This document shows, piece after piece, positions 51,647-60,300 of a stretch of DNA of 64,000 nucleotides; within the stretch, counting starts at the first letter, position 1, and every line of letters begins with the position of its first letter. Where the stretch lies: NCBI GenBank assembly GCA_031969915.1, contig DALYJJ010000012.1:1-64000 (forward strand), given 5' to 3'. The DNA is from DALYJJ01 sp031969915. Lineage in GTDB: Bacteria > Acidobacteriota > Terriglobia > Bryobacterales > Bryobacteraceae. The translations under genes and the position numbers were made by a program. The notes beneath the pieces are model-generated. The model did not search any database. It saw only the letters and a program-made list of their open reading frames with translations, and was not told where the DNA came from.

Positions 51647-52036
51647 TCAGTGCAACTGCCGGACTTGCATTTCGCTGACCATCTTCTCGAACTTCTTCCG
51701 CTGTTCTTCGGTGAGGATCTGCATGATCTTCGACTTGCCGCTGGCCTTCACTTCGTCCATCTGAGCCTGCAAGCCGTCGTAGTACATCACGAAGTCGTCG
51801 AGGACGACTTCGATCTGTTCCGCCTGGTCGGGGGTGAGATTCAACTCGGTCTTCCACTTGTTGAGGGTGCGGTCCTTGCCGCCTTCCTTCCAGTAGGGAC
51901 CCAGGCCTTTGACGGCCATGGTGACGCCGTAGCGCATGACGAGTGCGCCCGTGAGCCCGCCGCAGAGGAAGACCAGGAGCAAGGTGGAGAGGACCCTCGG
52001 GTTCTGCCAACCCGAGCGGTGAAGACCCATCATCAT
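51647..52036 (-). CDS. Spy/CpxP-like periplasmic protein
   Basis: A 129-residue protein with an N-terminal transmembrane or signal segment (VLSTLLLVFLCGGLTGALVM). The rest is helical with two LTxxQ-type motifs (LNLTPDQAEQIEVVL and QILTEEQRKKFEKM), as in Spy/CpxP and RseA-linked heavy-metal sensors. It is the last gene of the ECF/anti-sigma operon, 6 bases after the anti-sigma gene. Probably an envelope-stress chaperone or sensor. Confidence 0.78.
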   Translation of the reverse strand: MMMGLHRSGWQNPRVLSTLLLVFLCGGLTGALVMRYGVTMAVKGLGPYWKEGGKDRTLNKWKTELNLTPDQAEQIEVVLDDFVMYYDGLQAQMDEVKASGKSKIMQILTEEQRKKFEKMVSEMQVRQLH

Positions 52037-52042
52037 CGGCGG

Positions 52043-52522
52043 TTACTCGTGGTAGCTGGCGAGCCGCACCAGAACCCGCTCACGGTTCTGATCCTGTTCC
52101 AACTGATCTTCGGCCATCACCACCACGGGCTTGTCGCCGGCGGCCAACACGGCCTCGGGTTCGGTAACGAAGACCGCTTCGTTATGTCCGGTGGAGAGGA
52201 AATAGCCGCTCAGCAGGACCAACAGGAGTGCGGTGGAGGCCATCAGGCGCCGGGCGAAGACCGGCTCCAGGAACTCCGACCAGAACGAGTTGCCCTTTTG
52301 CGAATCAATGCGGTCCATCACGCGGCCGTAGAATCCGGCCCGCGGTTCCACGTCGGCGGGCGCCCGGAGAGCGCGCAGCAGCAGGGCGTGCTCGCGCATC
52401 GCCTCGGCTTCTGTCCGGCACTCCTGGCACGCGGCCATATGGGCCTTGAACTCCCGCGGCAAGGCACTGTCCCCGCCGCCGCTCAAGTACGTCTCGAGTC
52501 CTTCCAGGATCGGCTGGTGCAT
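52043..52522 (-). CDS. zinc-finger anti-sigma factor
   Basis: A 159-residue membrane protein. The cytoplasmic N-terminal ZAS motif FKAHMAACQECRTEAEAM is H-x3-C-x2-C. One transmembrane helix at about residues 90-110 (FARRLMASTALLLVLLSGYF) is followed by a short periplasmic tail. ATG 52522 has GAGGG 10 bases upstream and is preferred over ATG 52540. As the partner of the upstream ECF sigma factor it would hold the sigma factor at the membrane until an envelope signal appears. Confidence 0.85.
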   Translation of the reverse strand: MHQPILEGLETYLSGGGDSALPREFKAHMAACQECRTEAEAMREHALLLRALRAPADVEPRAGFYGRVMDRIDSQKGNSFWSEFLEPVFARRLMASTALLLVLLSGYFLSTGHNEAVFVTEPEAVLAAGDKPVVVMAEDQLEQDQNRERVLVRLASYHE

Positions 52523-52647
52523 CTTCTTCCCTCGAATCATCCGAGCCTATTCAGTTCCCGCCCGCGGCTCTTGTTCCGGCCTGGCTTCGTGCGCCAGTGC
52601 CGCCGGCCGCTTGCTGCGAGAGGACATCTCATTCTACTCTTGGGCCC

Positions 52648-53328
52648 CTATTCCAGGCCCGACCCCTTGATCAACCGCTGGGCGGCCTTCAAGAGCTTCT
52701 GCCGCGCGCGGAACAGCTTTACCTTGATTGTATTCTCGTTCATGCCGGTCATTTCCGCCAACTCTTCGACGGAGTGACCTTCCACTTCCTTGAGCAGCAT
52801 GAGCGTGCGGTCTTCTTCGGAGACCTTCGACAGGAGCTTGGTCACCAAGTCGCGCTTGGCGAGCGAAGCGTCGAGCGCTCCCTTCTCGCTGTGCTGCTCG
52901 GAGTTTTCCATCCGCAGCGAATCCTCTTCCGAAAAGTCGCTCTCATAGACGAGCTTCCGGACCTTCTTCTTGCGGAGGTAGTCGTAGCATTCATTCACCG
53001 TGATCTTGTAGATCCAGGTGAGCAGCGTGGAGCGGAAATCGAAGTTGCCGATGGAAAAGTAGATCTTCGCGAAGACCTGCTGGGCGATATCCTCGGCGTC
53101 GTTGTGATTGCGGAGGATGCCGTAGATGATCGAGAAGACCTTGGCCTGGTAGCGGTCGACGATCTCGCGGAACGCGAGTTCGTCTTTCGCCTGAATCCGC
53201 CGGACAAGTTCCGCTTCCTCGGTGTGCCGGTAATCCACTCTTGTCTTCGCCTGGCGTTTTGCGAAGTCCCCGGCATTACCCAGTGCGCCGGGGTTTGGCA
53301 TCGGGACCGCGCCGCTGATACCGTTCAT
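52648..53328 (-). CDS. ECF (RpoE-like) sigma factor
   Basis: A 226-residue sigma-70 family protein. Region 2 is LAFREIVDRYQAKVFSIIYG, ILRNHNDAEDIAQQVFAKIY, and DFRSTLLTWIYKITVNEC. Region 4 is LKEVEGHSVEELAEMTGMNE and NTIKVKLFRARQKLLKAAQR. The N-terminal 40 residues are an extension. A palindrome upstream may be its regulatory site. Gene order sigma, anti-sigma, Spy-like matches envelope-stress ECF systems. Confidence 0.93.
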   Translation of the reverse strand: MNGISGAVPMPNPGALGNAGDFAKRQAKTRVDYRHTEEAELVRRIQAKDELAFREIVDRYQAKVFSIIYGILRNHNDAEDIAQQVFAKIYFSIGNFDFRSTLLTWIYKITVNECYDYLRKKKVRKLVYESDFSEEDSLRMENSEQHSEKGALDASLAKRDLVTKLLSKVSEEDRTLMLLKEVEGHSVEELAEMTGMNENTIKVKLFRARQKLLKAAQRLIKGSGLE

Positions 53329-53348
53329 GCCCTTTCCGACGTACCCGC

Positions 53349-53365
53349 ATGAAAACGGGTTTCAT
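53349..53365. promoter_or_regulatory. inverted repeat ATGAAA-N5-TTTCAT upstream of ECF sigma gene
   Basis: Exact 6-bp arms with a 5-bp spacer (ACGGG) end 21 bases before the sigma ATG. The position suits an operator near the promoter of the ECF operon or the divergent erpA gene. Function not shown. Confidence 0.35.
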
Positions 53366-53596
53366 CGCGTGTGCCACGGCTCGCGTCACGGCCCGCCAAA
53401 CTCGCTGTCCGCGGCCAGCATAGCAGATTCCCGCGACCGCGCGCCCCCCGCCGCATCTAGTAGGAACGAGAGGTATTAGCGGTCTCCCTACGGCGACCCT
53501 CGGGATGCGGCCGCGCCAGTGGCACGGATGGCGGCTTTGGGCTACAATCGTGTCAAGGAAGGCTGTCCGAGCCGAGAGGGGGACATTCTTAAGACT

Positions 53597-53920
53597 ATGG
53601 TCACACTCACTTCTACCGCTGTTACGAAGGTGCGGGAGATCCTGGACACCCAGGAGCCCAAGCCCGCGGGCCTGCGCATTTCTGTGGTCGGTGGCGGCTG
53701 CTCCGGCTTCAGCTACTCGATGGCGTTCGAGAGCACTCCGAACATGCTCGACAAGACCTACAGCTACGACGGCCTCAAGGTGTTCGTCGACCAGGCCAGC
53801 CTGATCTACCTGGACGGCGCCGAAGTCGATTACGTCGAGACGCTCGAAGGCTCCGGCTTCAAGTTTTCCAACCCGAACGTGAAGTCCACCTGCGGCTGCG
53901 GCAGCTCCTTCAGCGCCTAG
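53597..53920 (+). CDS. erpA: IscA/ErpA-type iron-sulfur cluster assembly protein
   Basis: A 107-residue A-type carrier. Cys-35 (VGGGCSGFSYSMAF) and the C-terminal pair in TCGCGSSFSA form the three-Cys cluster site. The ATG 53597 gives the family N-terminus; the in-frame ATG upstream (53519) adds no similarity. It passes 4Fe-4S clusters to enzymes such as LutB and GcpE-type targets. IscA, ErpA and SufA cannot be told apart from sequence alone. Confidence 0.88.
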   Translation: MVTLTSTAVTKVREILDTQEPKPAGLRISVVGGGCSGFSYSMAFESTPNMLDKTYSYDGLKVFVDQASLIYLDGAEVDYVETLEGSGFKFSNPNVKSTCGCGSSFSA

Positions 53921-54013
53921 TCTCAGATAACGCTTTTCAAATGGGGCTCGCCCGTATTGAAGTTTGTTCAGTGCGGGCGCTCCTCTGACCGTGACCGGCG
54001 ATCAGAAGCGCGA

Positions 54014-55525
54014 TCAGTTTCCCTTCGTGTGGCGGCTCTCGACAGTCTCGACCCACTTCCGAAAGTGCGGCCGTTGACCTTCAAAGTGGTGATTCACAGC
54101 CTCGTGTGCCGCCTTCAGGAGTGCAACTCGGCCCTCCGAGGACTGCCGGCAGAGCGCGAGGCGCAAGAGAGACCTTTGTACGGAACGAGGGGAGCCGTGG
54201 CCACGCATCGTCGGCAAGCGAACTAGAATCTTCCAGTCAGGCTCGTCGAGGAGTTGCGCCAGGGTTTCCCCATTTCGACAAAGGGCAAACCATTGCTCCG
54301 CGTCGTTCCGCAATGACTTCAACGCTGCTTCGGCGGTTGAAAAACAGGTCGGACCTCCGAATGGGGCGCGTGTTGCCGGCATCAACCACGCCTGCAGGTG
54401 ACACTCCCGATGCTGCGGTCGAAACTCGCCGCGGCGGTTTCTTCTGGCCCCTTCCTGTTGCGCGATCCCGGGCCAGAAGACTCCCAGCGCGAGGTGAAAG
54501 AGGCCAGCGGGGTACCGGTTGGTTAGCCTCTCGACAGGGTCCATTGGCACAAAGGCAACAACCTCAACGGCGTCCCCAGTTTGACGGTGAGCGAGTCGAT
54601 CGGTGAATTCGACGAAGCCGTCGATACGCAGTTGCGGCCACAGGTGATCGCGAGGCGTGACGATAGAGAAAGCCTCGGCTTCCATTGCAGAAGATGGCGC
54701 TATGGGGCGGGTTGACCAGTTCGACCCGAAGAGTTGGCACGCGGTGGGAAACACAGCCAACTGGTCGTCGGGCACTGGGAGCGAACCTTCCAACCTCGCG
54801 AGAAGATCCCTTATCCTATACGTCCCTTGCTCGACTTCAATCGGTGTTGCGAAACCTGGAGCGAAGATGTGCAGCATGGCACCGACGGCGTTATCGATCG
54901 CGTGAACGCAGGAACTCGACGAAACCAATTCCGGAGACTGCGTATGTCGTTGCACTTGCAGGCTTGCCAACAGGTCGCAATCGGAGTAGGAACCAGGCGC
55001 GCCGGATGCTCCAAGGCCTAGACTCTCGGTACCCTTTGCCGGAGGTCCATGCTCTGACATTGCAATGACGACGCTGTCGAGGTCTTCGAACGCCTTGAAC
55101 CAAGGCGGAGCCTGTTCTTCCAAGAGCCAGATCGCTTCTCGCAGCACAGGGGCCATCGTGCCGCCGTCCGGGGCGACATAGAAGATATCAGCTCTTGCAA
55201 AACCGTCGACCGGCGTTCGCTTCTGTAGGTGAACACGGAACGGGCATTCGTATTCCTGTGGTCGTGCAAGACCGCCGGCGTCCCGCTTGACGAGACTGTC
55301 GCTTGCGCAACCGACCAGGAAGACCCCCAAGTTCAACGCGAACGAAAACGTGGTGCATCCGATGCCGTCAGCCAGGTAAGAATTGAACGACTGGAAGTTG
55401 ACCACATCGACCAGTGGTCCTCGAAAGCGCCAGGCGGTCCGGCTATCGAATCTTGAGAAACCTTGACGCCGAAGAACCGGCCACACCTCGGAGCGTATGA
55501 GCTTGTTGACAACCCCGCTATCCAT
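54014..55525 (-). CDS. tandem DUF4304-like protein
   Basis: A 503-residue protein without signal peptide. The first half (VVNKLIRSEVWPVLRRQGFS, FNSYLADGIGCTTFSFALNL) and second half (DHLWPQLRIDGFVEFTDRLA, LTNRYPAGLFHLALGVFWPG) follow the same DUF4304-like pattern and both contain a Pro-Gln/His stretch with an R-x-E-C motif (RPQEYEC, RPQHREC). The gene is visibly less GC-rich than its neighbours, so acquired DNA is likely. Function unknown; some DUF4304 proteins are linked with contact-dependent or immunity loci. Confidence 0.6.
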   Translation of the reverse strand: MDSGVVNKLIRSEVWPVLRRQGFSRFDSRTAWRFRGPLVDVVNFQSFNSYLADGIGCTTFSFALNLGVFLVGCASDSLVKRDAGGLARPQEYECPFRVHLQKRTPVDGFARADIFYVAPDGGTMAPVLREAIWLLEEQAPPWFKAFEDLDSVVIAMSEHGPPAKGTESLGLGASGAPGSYSDCDLLASLQVQRHTQSPELVSSSSCVHAIDNAVGAMLHIFAPGFATPIEVEQGTYRIRDLLARLEGSLPVPDDQLAVFPTACQLFGSNWSTRPIAPSSAMEAEAFSIVTPRDHLWPQLRIDGFVEFTDRLAHRQTGDAVEVVAFVPMDPVERLTNRYPAGLFHLALGVFWPGIAQQEGARRNRRGEFRPQHRECHLQAWLMPATRAPFGGPTCFSTAEAALKSLRNDAEQWFALCRNGETLAQLLDEPDWKILVRLPTMRGHGSPRSVQRSLLRLALCRQSSEGRVALLKAAHEAVNHHFEGQRPHFRKWVETVESRHTKGN

Positions 55526-55549
55526 GTAGGCGCCGCTGCTTCTGCCCCC

Positions 55550-55972
55550 CTAGTGCGACCGCTGCTGCAGGCGAAAGTTCACTTCGATCCTCGCCTGCAC
55601 CTTTACCGGCTTGCCGTTCTTCAACGCGGGCTTGAAGCGCCAGTACTCGGCGGCGGCGATGGCGTTCTCGTCGAGTCCCATGCCGAGCTTTCGGAGCACC
55701 CGGATGTTGCGCACCCGGCCGTCCTCGTGGATCTCCGCTCCGAGGAGGACGGCTCCTTCCAGGTTGGCGTCTTTCGCCTCCGCGGTGTACTGCGGATCCA
55801 CCTTCTTCACAATCACGGGGGCGGACACGTCGCCCCCGATCCGGTAGACCTTGGGATCGGCCTCCGGCTTGCCAGCCTGGGCCGGCGCGGACTCAGCGCC
55901 AAGAAACGTCAGGACCCCGGCCAGCACGAGCGACCCCGCGCGAGACCACCTTCGTTGACACCGCCGATTCAT
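55550..55972 (-). CDS. exported TonB C-terminal-domain protein
   Basis: A 140-residue protein with a signal peptide (GSLVLAGVLTFLGAESAPAQ) and a TonB-like C-terminal domain (VIVKKVDPQYTAEAKDANLE, GAVLLGAEIHEDGRVRNIRV, AIAAAEYWRFKPALKNGKPV). The short length and cleavable signal distinguish it from an energy transducer anchored in the inner membrane; it may be an energy-independent binding module. Common in Acidobacteria. Confidence 0.82.
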   Translation of the reverse strand: MNRRCQRRWSRAGSLVLAGVLTFLGAESAPAQAGKPEADPKVYRIGGDVSAPVIVKKVDPQYTAEAKDANLEGAVLLGAEIHEDGRVRNIRVLRKLGMGLDENAIAAAEYWRFKPALKNGKPVKVQARIEVNFRLQQRSH

Positions 55973-56020
55973 GGTCGTTTACCTCCCTGCTCAGAATGGC
56001 ACGGGCGCCGCGCGCGCCTG

Positions 56021-57175
56021 TCAGCGTCCCGCCTCCTTCATCTTCTGAAGCTGTTTCTCCGCGAACACCGCCCGCTCGGTGAGCTTGTTGACGCGCGTTT
56101 TCAGCTCGTCGCGCTCCTGGATCAACTCCTGCACCTGCCGCTCGAGCTTGGCGGGATCGGACTCGAACCGCCGTGCGGAGCCGGCGCCCAGGTAGCGGGC
56201 CTCGGCGGACACGTCCGCCTTTCCCTCCAACCGCACCGTGAGGCGGAACTGCACATCGTCGGTGAGCCGCGTGTAGATGGCGCTGCCCGCGTCGAGCGTC
56301 TCTCCGTTCATCGCCACGGACCTGGTGACGCCGCCATCGTTGATTTCGAGTGAACCGCTCCGCGGGCCTTCCCCGGAGATCGCGGCCCGGTCCCACTGCA
56401 CGCGGAGGCGGCGGCCGTCTTCCTCCGAAACCGCCAGCGCCAGTCCCGGGAATGGGGGCCGCACGAACAGCGCCACGAGAAACACGGCGCTCAAGACCAG
56501 CGCGGCCACCAGTATCGCCGTGGCTGTACCGGACCAGTAGAAGCGGCGGGGAGGCAAGTGCTCCGGCGTGCTCAGGAACGCCGGAACGGGAACCGCAACG
56601 GGAGCGGGAGCGGGCGGGGGTGCGGGTGAGGCCTTGGCCGCGGCGTGCGCGCGGTCGCGCATGGCGATGGGAGCGCGCGGCGGGCGGGGTGCGGGCGAAG
56701 CCGCGGCGGCGGCCTCCAGTTCGAACTCGTGGGCGGGCGAGTCGCTGAGCGCGCCGTCCGCATCGGCCAGGAAAATCGCGGCCTGGGTGGGTCCGAAGAC
56801 GCTCGGGCGGAGCACCAGGAAGAACCCGCCCGACGGGCCGAAATAGCGGTAGTGCAGGGAGAGGTCCTCGGGCTTCGGCCGCGGGTCGCCCTGGCGCCGG
56901 GAACGGAACCAACCGACCGGCGTGGGCCCACCGGTCCGTTCCAGTTGGCGGCGGAAAGCGGCGTGGTCGGATTCGGAGAGTTCGAAGACGGGCCCCTTGG
57001 CGTAATCGCAGGGGATCGGCTCCCAGGACTGCACCAGGACGTCGTTTCCGGAGCGGGTGCCCAACAGCAGGCCGCCCATCTCCATGCCGCCGCGCGGAAT
57101 CCGTTGGAAGCGGTCGACCGCCGCCGCCCGAATCTCGTCGAGCAGGTCCCCGTCGTAGGCGATGTGGAGGCTCAA
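56021..57175 (-). CDS. membrane protein with JAB/MPN-like domain, proline-rich linker and coiled coil
   Basis: A 384-residue protein if TTG 57175 is the start (GGGAG lies 9 bases upstream). Residues 5-145 resemble an MPN/JAB fold (RGGMEMGGLLLGTRSGND, PTPVGWFRSRRQGDPRPKPE). The motif HxHx7SxxD of active JAMM proteases is absent; the HxH position reads GWFRSR, so it is likely inactive. Ala/Pro-rich linker about 155-210, transmembrane helix about 217-238, beta domain, and a C-terminal coiled coil (ERQVQELIQERDELKTRVNK). Role unknown. Confidence 0.62.
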   Translation of the reverse strand: MSLHIAYDGDLLDEIRAAAVDRFQRIPRGGMEMGGLLLGTRSGNDVLVQSWEPIPCDYAKGPVFELSESDHAAFRRQLERTGGPTPVGWFRSRRQGDPRPKPEDLSLHYRYFGPSGGFFLVLRPSVFGPTQAAIFLADADGALSDSPAHEFELEAAAAASPAPRPPRAPIAMRDRAHAAAKASPAPPPAPAPVAVPVPAFLSTPEHLPPRRFYWSGTATAILVAALVLSAVFLVALFVRPPFPGLALAVSEEDGRRLRVQWDRAAISGEGPRSGSLEINDGGVTRSVAMNGETLDAGSAIYTRLTDDVQFRLTVRLEGKADVSAEARYLGAGSARRFESDPAKLERQVQELIQERDELKTRVNKLTERAVFAEKQLQKMKEAGR

Positions 57176-57312
57176 ACCATTTCTCCCACTCTCTGTTGTT
57201 CCCTCATTGTATGTGGAAAATCCACGACGAATCGTGCAAGATCCCGAATCGCCGGGAGGCCCTGGGCTATCATTAAAGACGGAACACCCCATTCTGGGAC
57301 CGCGCGATTTCC

Positions 57313-60300
57313 ATGTCCGAAAACAAGCCCAACATTAATAGCTGGCTGGAAGAAGAGCTGTATCAGCAATATCTTCACGACCGCCGGACCGTCGACGAAA
57401 GCTGGAAGCACATCTTCGAGGACGACGGGAAGAAGAACGGCGGCAATGGCGCCGCGATGCCCGTGCGCCCGCTGATGGCGCCCGCCGCCTCCGCCGTGGT
57501 GGAGCGAAGGCCGGCAGCCGCCCCGGTGGAGGCAGGCCCGGCGGAGCAGATGGTTCCGCTGCGGGGCGCGGCCGCGCGCATCGCCGACAACATGACGGCC
57601 AGCCTGTCGATTCCGGTGGCGACCTCGGTGCGCTCCATTCCGGTGAAGGTGATCGACGAAAACCGGCGCATACTGAACCAGCAGCGGACGCTGCAGGGCA
57701 AGAGCAAGATCTCCTACACGCACCTCATCGGCTGGGCGATTGTGCAGGCCATCAAGGATGTGCCGGCCATCAACCATGCGTTCGTGGAAGCGGACGGCGA
57801 GCCGTACCGTGTTGCCCGGACCCAGTTGAACCTGGGCGTCGCGGTGGACGTGGCGGGCAAGGACGGGAACCGCTCCCTGATGGTCCCGAACATCAAGAAC
57901 GCGGGCGGCCTCAACTTCTCGCAGTATACGGACGCCTTCGACGACATCGTCAAGCGCGCGCGCACCGGCAAGCTGCAGGTGACGGATTTCCAGGGCACCA
58001 CGGTATCGCTCACCAACCCCGGCACGGTGGGCACCATCGCCAGTGTGCCTCGCCTGATGCCCGGCCAGGGCGCGATCATCGCCACGGGGGCGATCGACTT
58101 TCCCGCCGAATACCAGGGCGTGTCGGACGAGATGCGGACGCTTCTCGGCCTGGCGAAGGTGATGAACGTGACCTGCACCTACGATCACCGTGTGATTCAG
58201 GGTGCGGAGTCGGGCGCGTTCCTGGGCCGCCTGCAAGCGCTCTTGCAGGGTGAGGACGAGTTTTACGACCGCCTCTTCGCCGACTTGCGCATGCCCTATC
58301 ACCCGGTGAAGTGGGAGACGGACCGGCACACGTCGCTGCCGGGCGCGAGCCTCTCCTCGGGGCGAACGGCCGAGATTGCCAAAGAAGCCGCGGTGCTGCA
58401 ACTGATCAACGCCTACCGCGTGCGCGGACACCTGATCGCGGATCTGGATCCGCTGGGTTCCGAACCGAGCTATCACCCGGAACTCGATCCGGCGACCTAC
58501 GGCCTCAGCATCTGGGACCTGGACCGCGAGTTCCTGACCGGCAACCTGGGGCAGCAGATCGGCGAAGGCGCGCCGGCGATGGAGCGCGCGACGCTGCGCC
58601 AGATTCTGGAGACGCTGCGCCAGACTTACTGCGCCCGCGTGGGCTGCGAGTACATGAACATCCAGGTTCCGGAGCAGAAGCGCTGGCTCCAGACACGGAT
58701 GGAGCCGCGGGCCAACAACTGGCCGCTGGGCAGGGAGACGCAGGTGCGGATCCTGGAGCGGCTGATGGAGGCGGAAGGCTTCGAGCAGTTTCTGCACGCG
58801 CGCTTCGTCGGGCACAAGCGTTTTTCGCTGGAAGGCGGCGAGGCGGCCATGGCCATTCTGGACGAGCTGCTGGAGCGCGCGGCTTCGGTGAACGTCCATG
58901 AGATCGTCATCGGCATGGCGCACCGCGGCCGGCTGACGGTTCTGGCGAATCTTGTCGGCAAGGCGATGACCCAGATCTTCTCGGAGTTCGAGGGGAACGT
59001 CGATCCGGATTCCACGCAGGGCTCCGGCGACGTGAAGTATCACCTGGGGGCGTCCGGGGTCCGGCGGACTACGCAGGGCACGGACATCACCGTGACTGTG
59101 TCGCCCAACCCGAGTCACCTGGAAGCGGTGGACCCGGTGGTCGAGGGCCTGGTGCGGCCCAAGCAGGATCGCCTGGGCGACAAGCAGCGCGAGCGCGTGA
59201 TCCCACTGCTGGTGCACGGTGACGCGGCGTTTGCGGGCCAGGGCGTGGTGGGCGAAACGCTGAACCTCTCGCAGTTGTCCGGCTACACGACGGGCGGCAC
59301 GGTTCACCTGATCATCAACAACCAGATCGGTTTCACGACGAGCCCGGAGGAAGGGCGCTCGACGCCCTATTCCACGGACGTGGCGCGGATGGTGCAGGCG
59401 CCCATCTTCCACGTGAACGGCGACGACCCGGAAGCCTGCATTCGCGTGGCGCAACTGGCCTTCGATTTCCGCCAGACGTTCAAGAAGGACGTGGTGATCG
59501 ACATGATCTGCTATCGCCGCCACGGCCACAACGAAGGCGACGATCCGAGCTACACGCAGCCCATCCTCTATCGCAAGATCAAACAGCAGCCATCGGTGAT
59601 GACCCAGTACCGCGGCAAACTGGTGCGCGACGGCGTGGTGACCGCGGCGGACCTGGACGCGATTCAGAAGCGCATCCAGCAAACGCTCAGCGACGCCTAC
59701 GATGCGGCGCAACAGAAGGCGGAGCGGTTCGAGGTTTCCGATCTGAGCGGCGTCGGCGAGGAGTCGATCGCGGCGCCCTTCTGCACGCACACCGCGGCCA
59801 CGCGCGAACTGCTGGAGCGGGTGGTGAAGGGGATCACGACGTTCCCCGGCGACTTCGCGGTGCACCCCAAGCTGAAGGCCTTCGTCGACAAGCGCAAGCA
59901 GTTGTTCGAAGGGATTCCGGTGGATTGGGCCTTCGGCGAGGCGCTGGCGTTCGGCTCGCTCGCGCTGGAGGGTACGCCGGTGCGCTTGAGCGGCCAGGAC
60001 AGCGGGCGCGGGACGTTCTCCCAACGCCACCTGGAATTCTGCGATTACGAGAACGGCCGGCTCTACATCCCGATGAGGCACATGGAGCCCGGGCAGGCCC
60101 GCTTCGAAGTGGTGGATTCGAGTTTGAGCGAATACGCGGTGATGGGCTTCGAGTTCGGCTACTCCATCGGCGACCCGCTGACGCTGGTGATGTGGGAAGC
60201 GCAGTTCGGCGACTTCGTGAACGGCGCGCAGATCATGATCGACCAGTTCATCTCCTCGTCGGAATCGAAGTGGGGACAGCCGAGCGGCCTGGTGCTGCTG

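Noticed and set aside
53935..53990. CGCCCG/CGGGCG stem between erpA and the DUF4304-like gene as a terminator
   Set aside because: The loop is 19 bases long and no T run follows in either direction.
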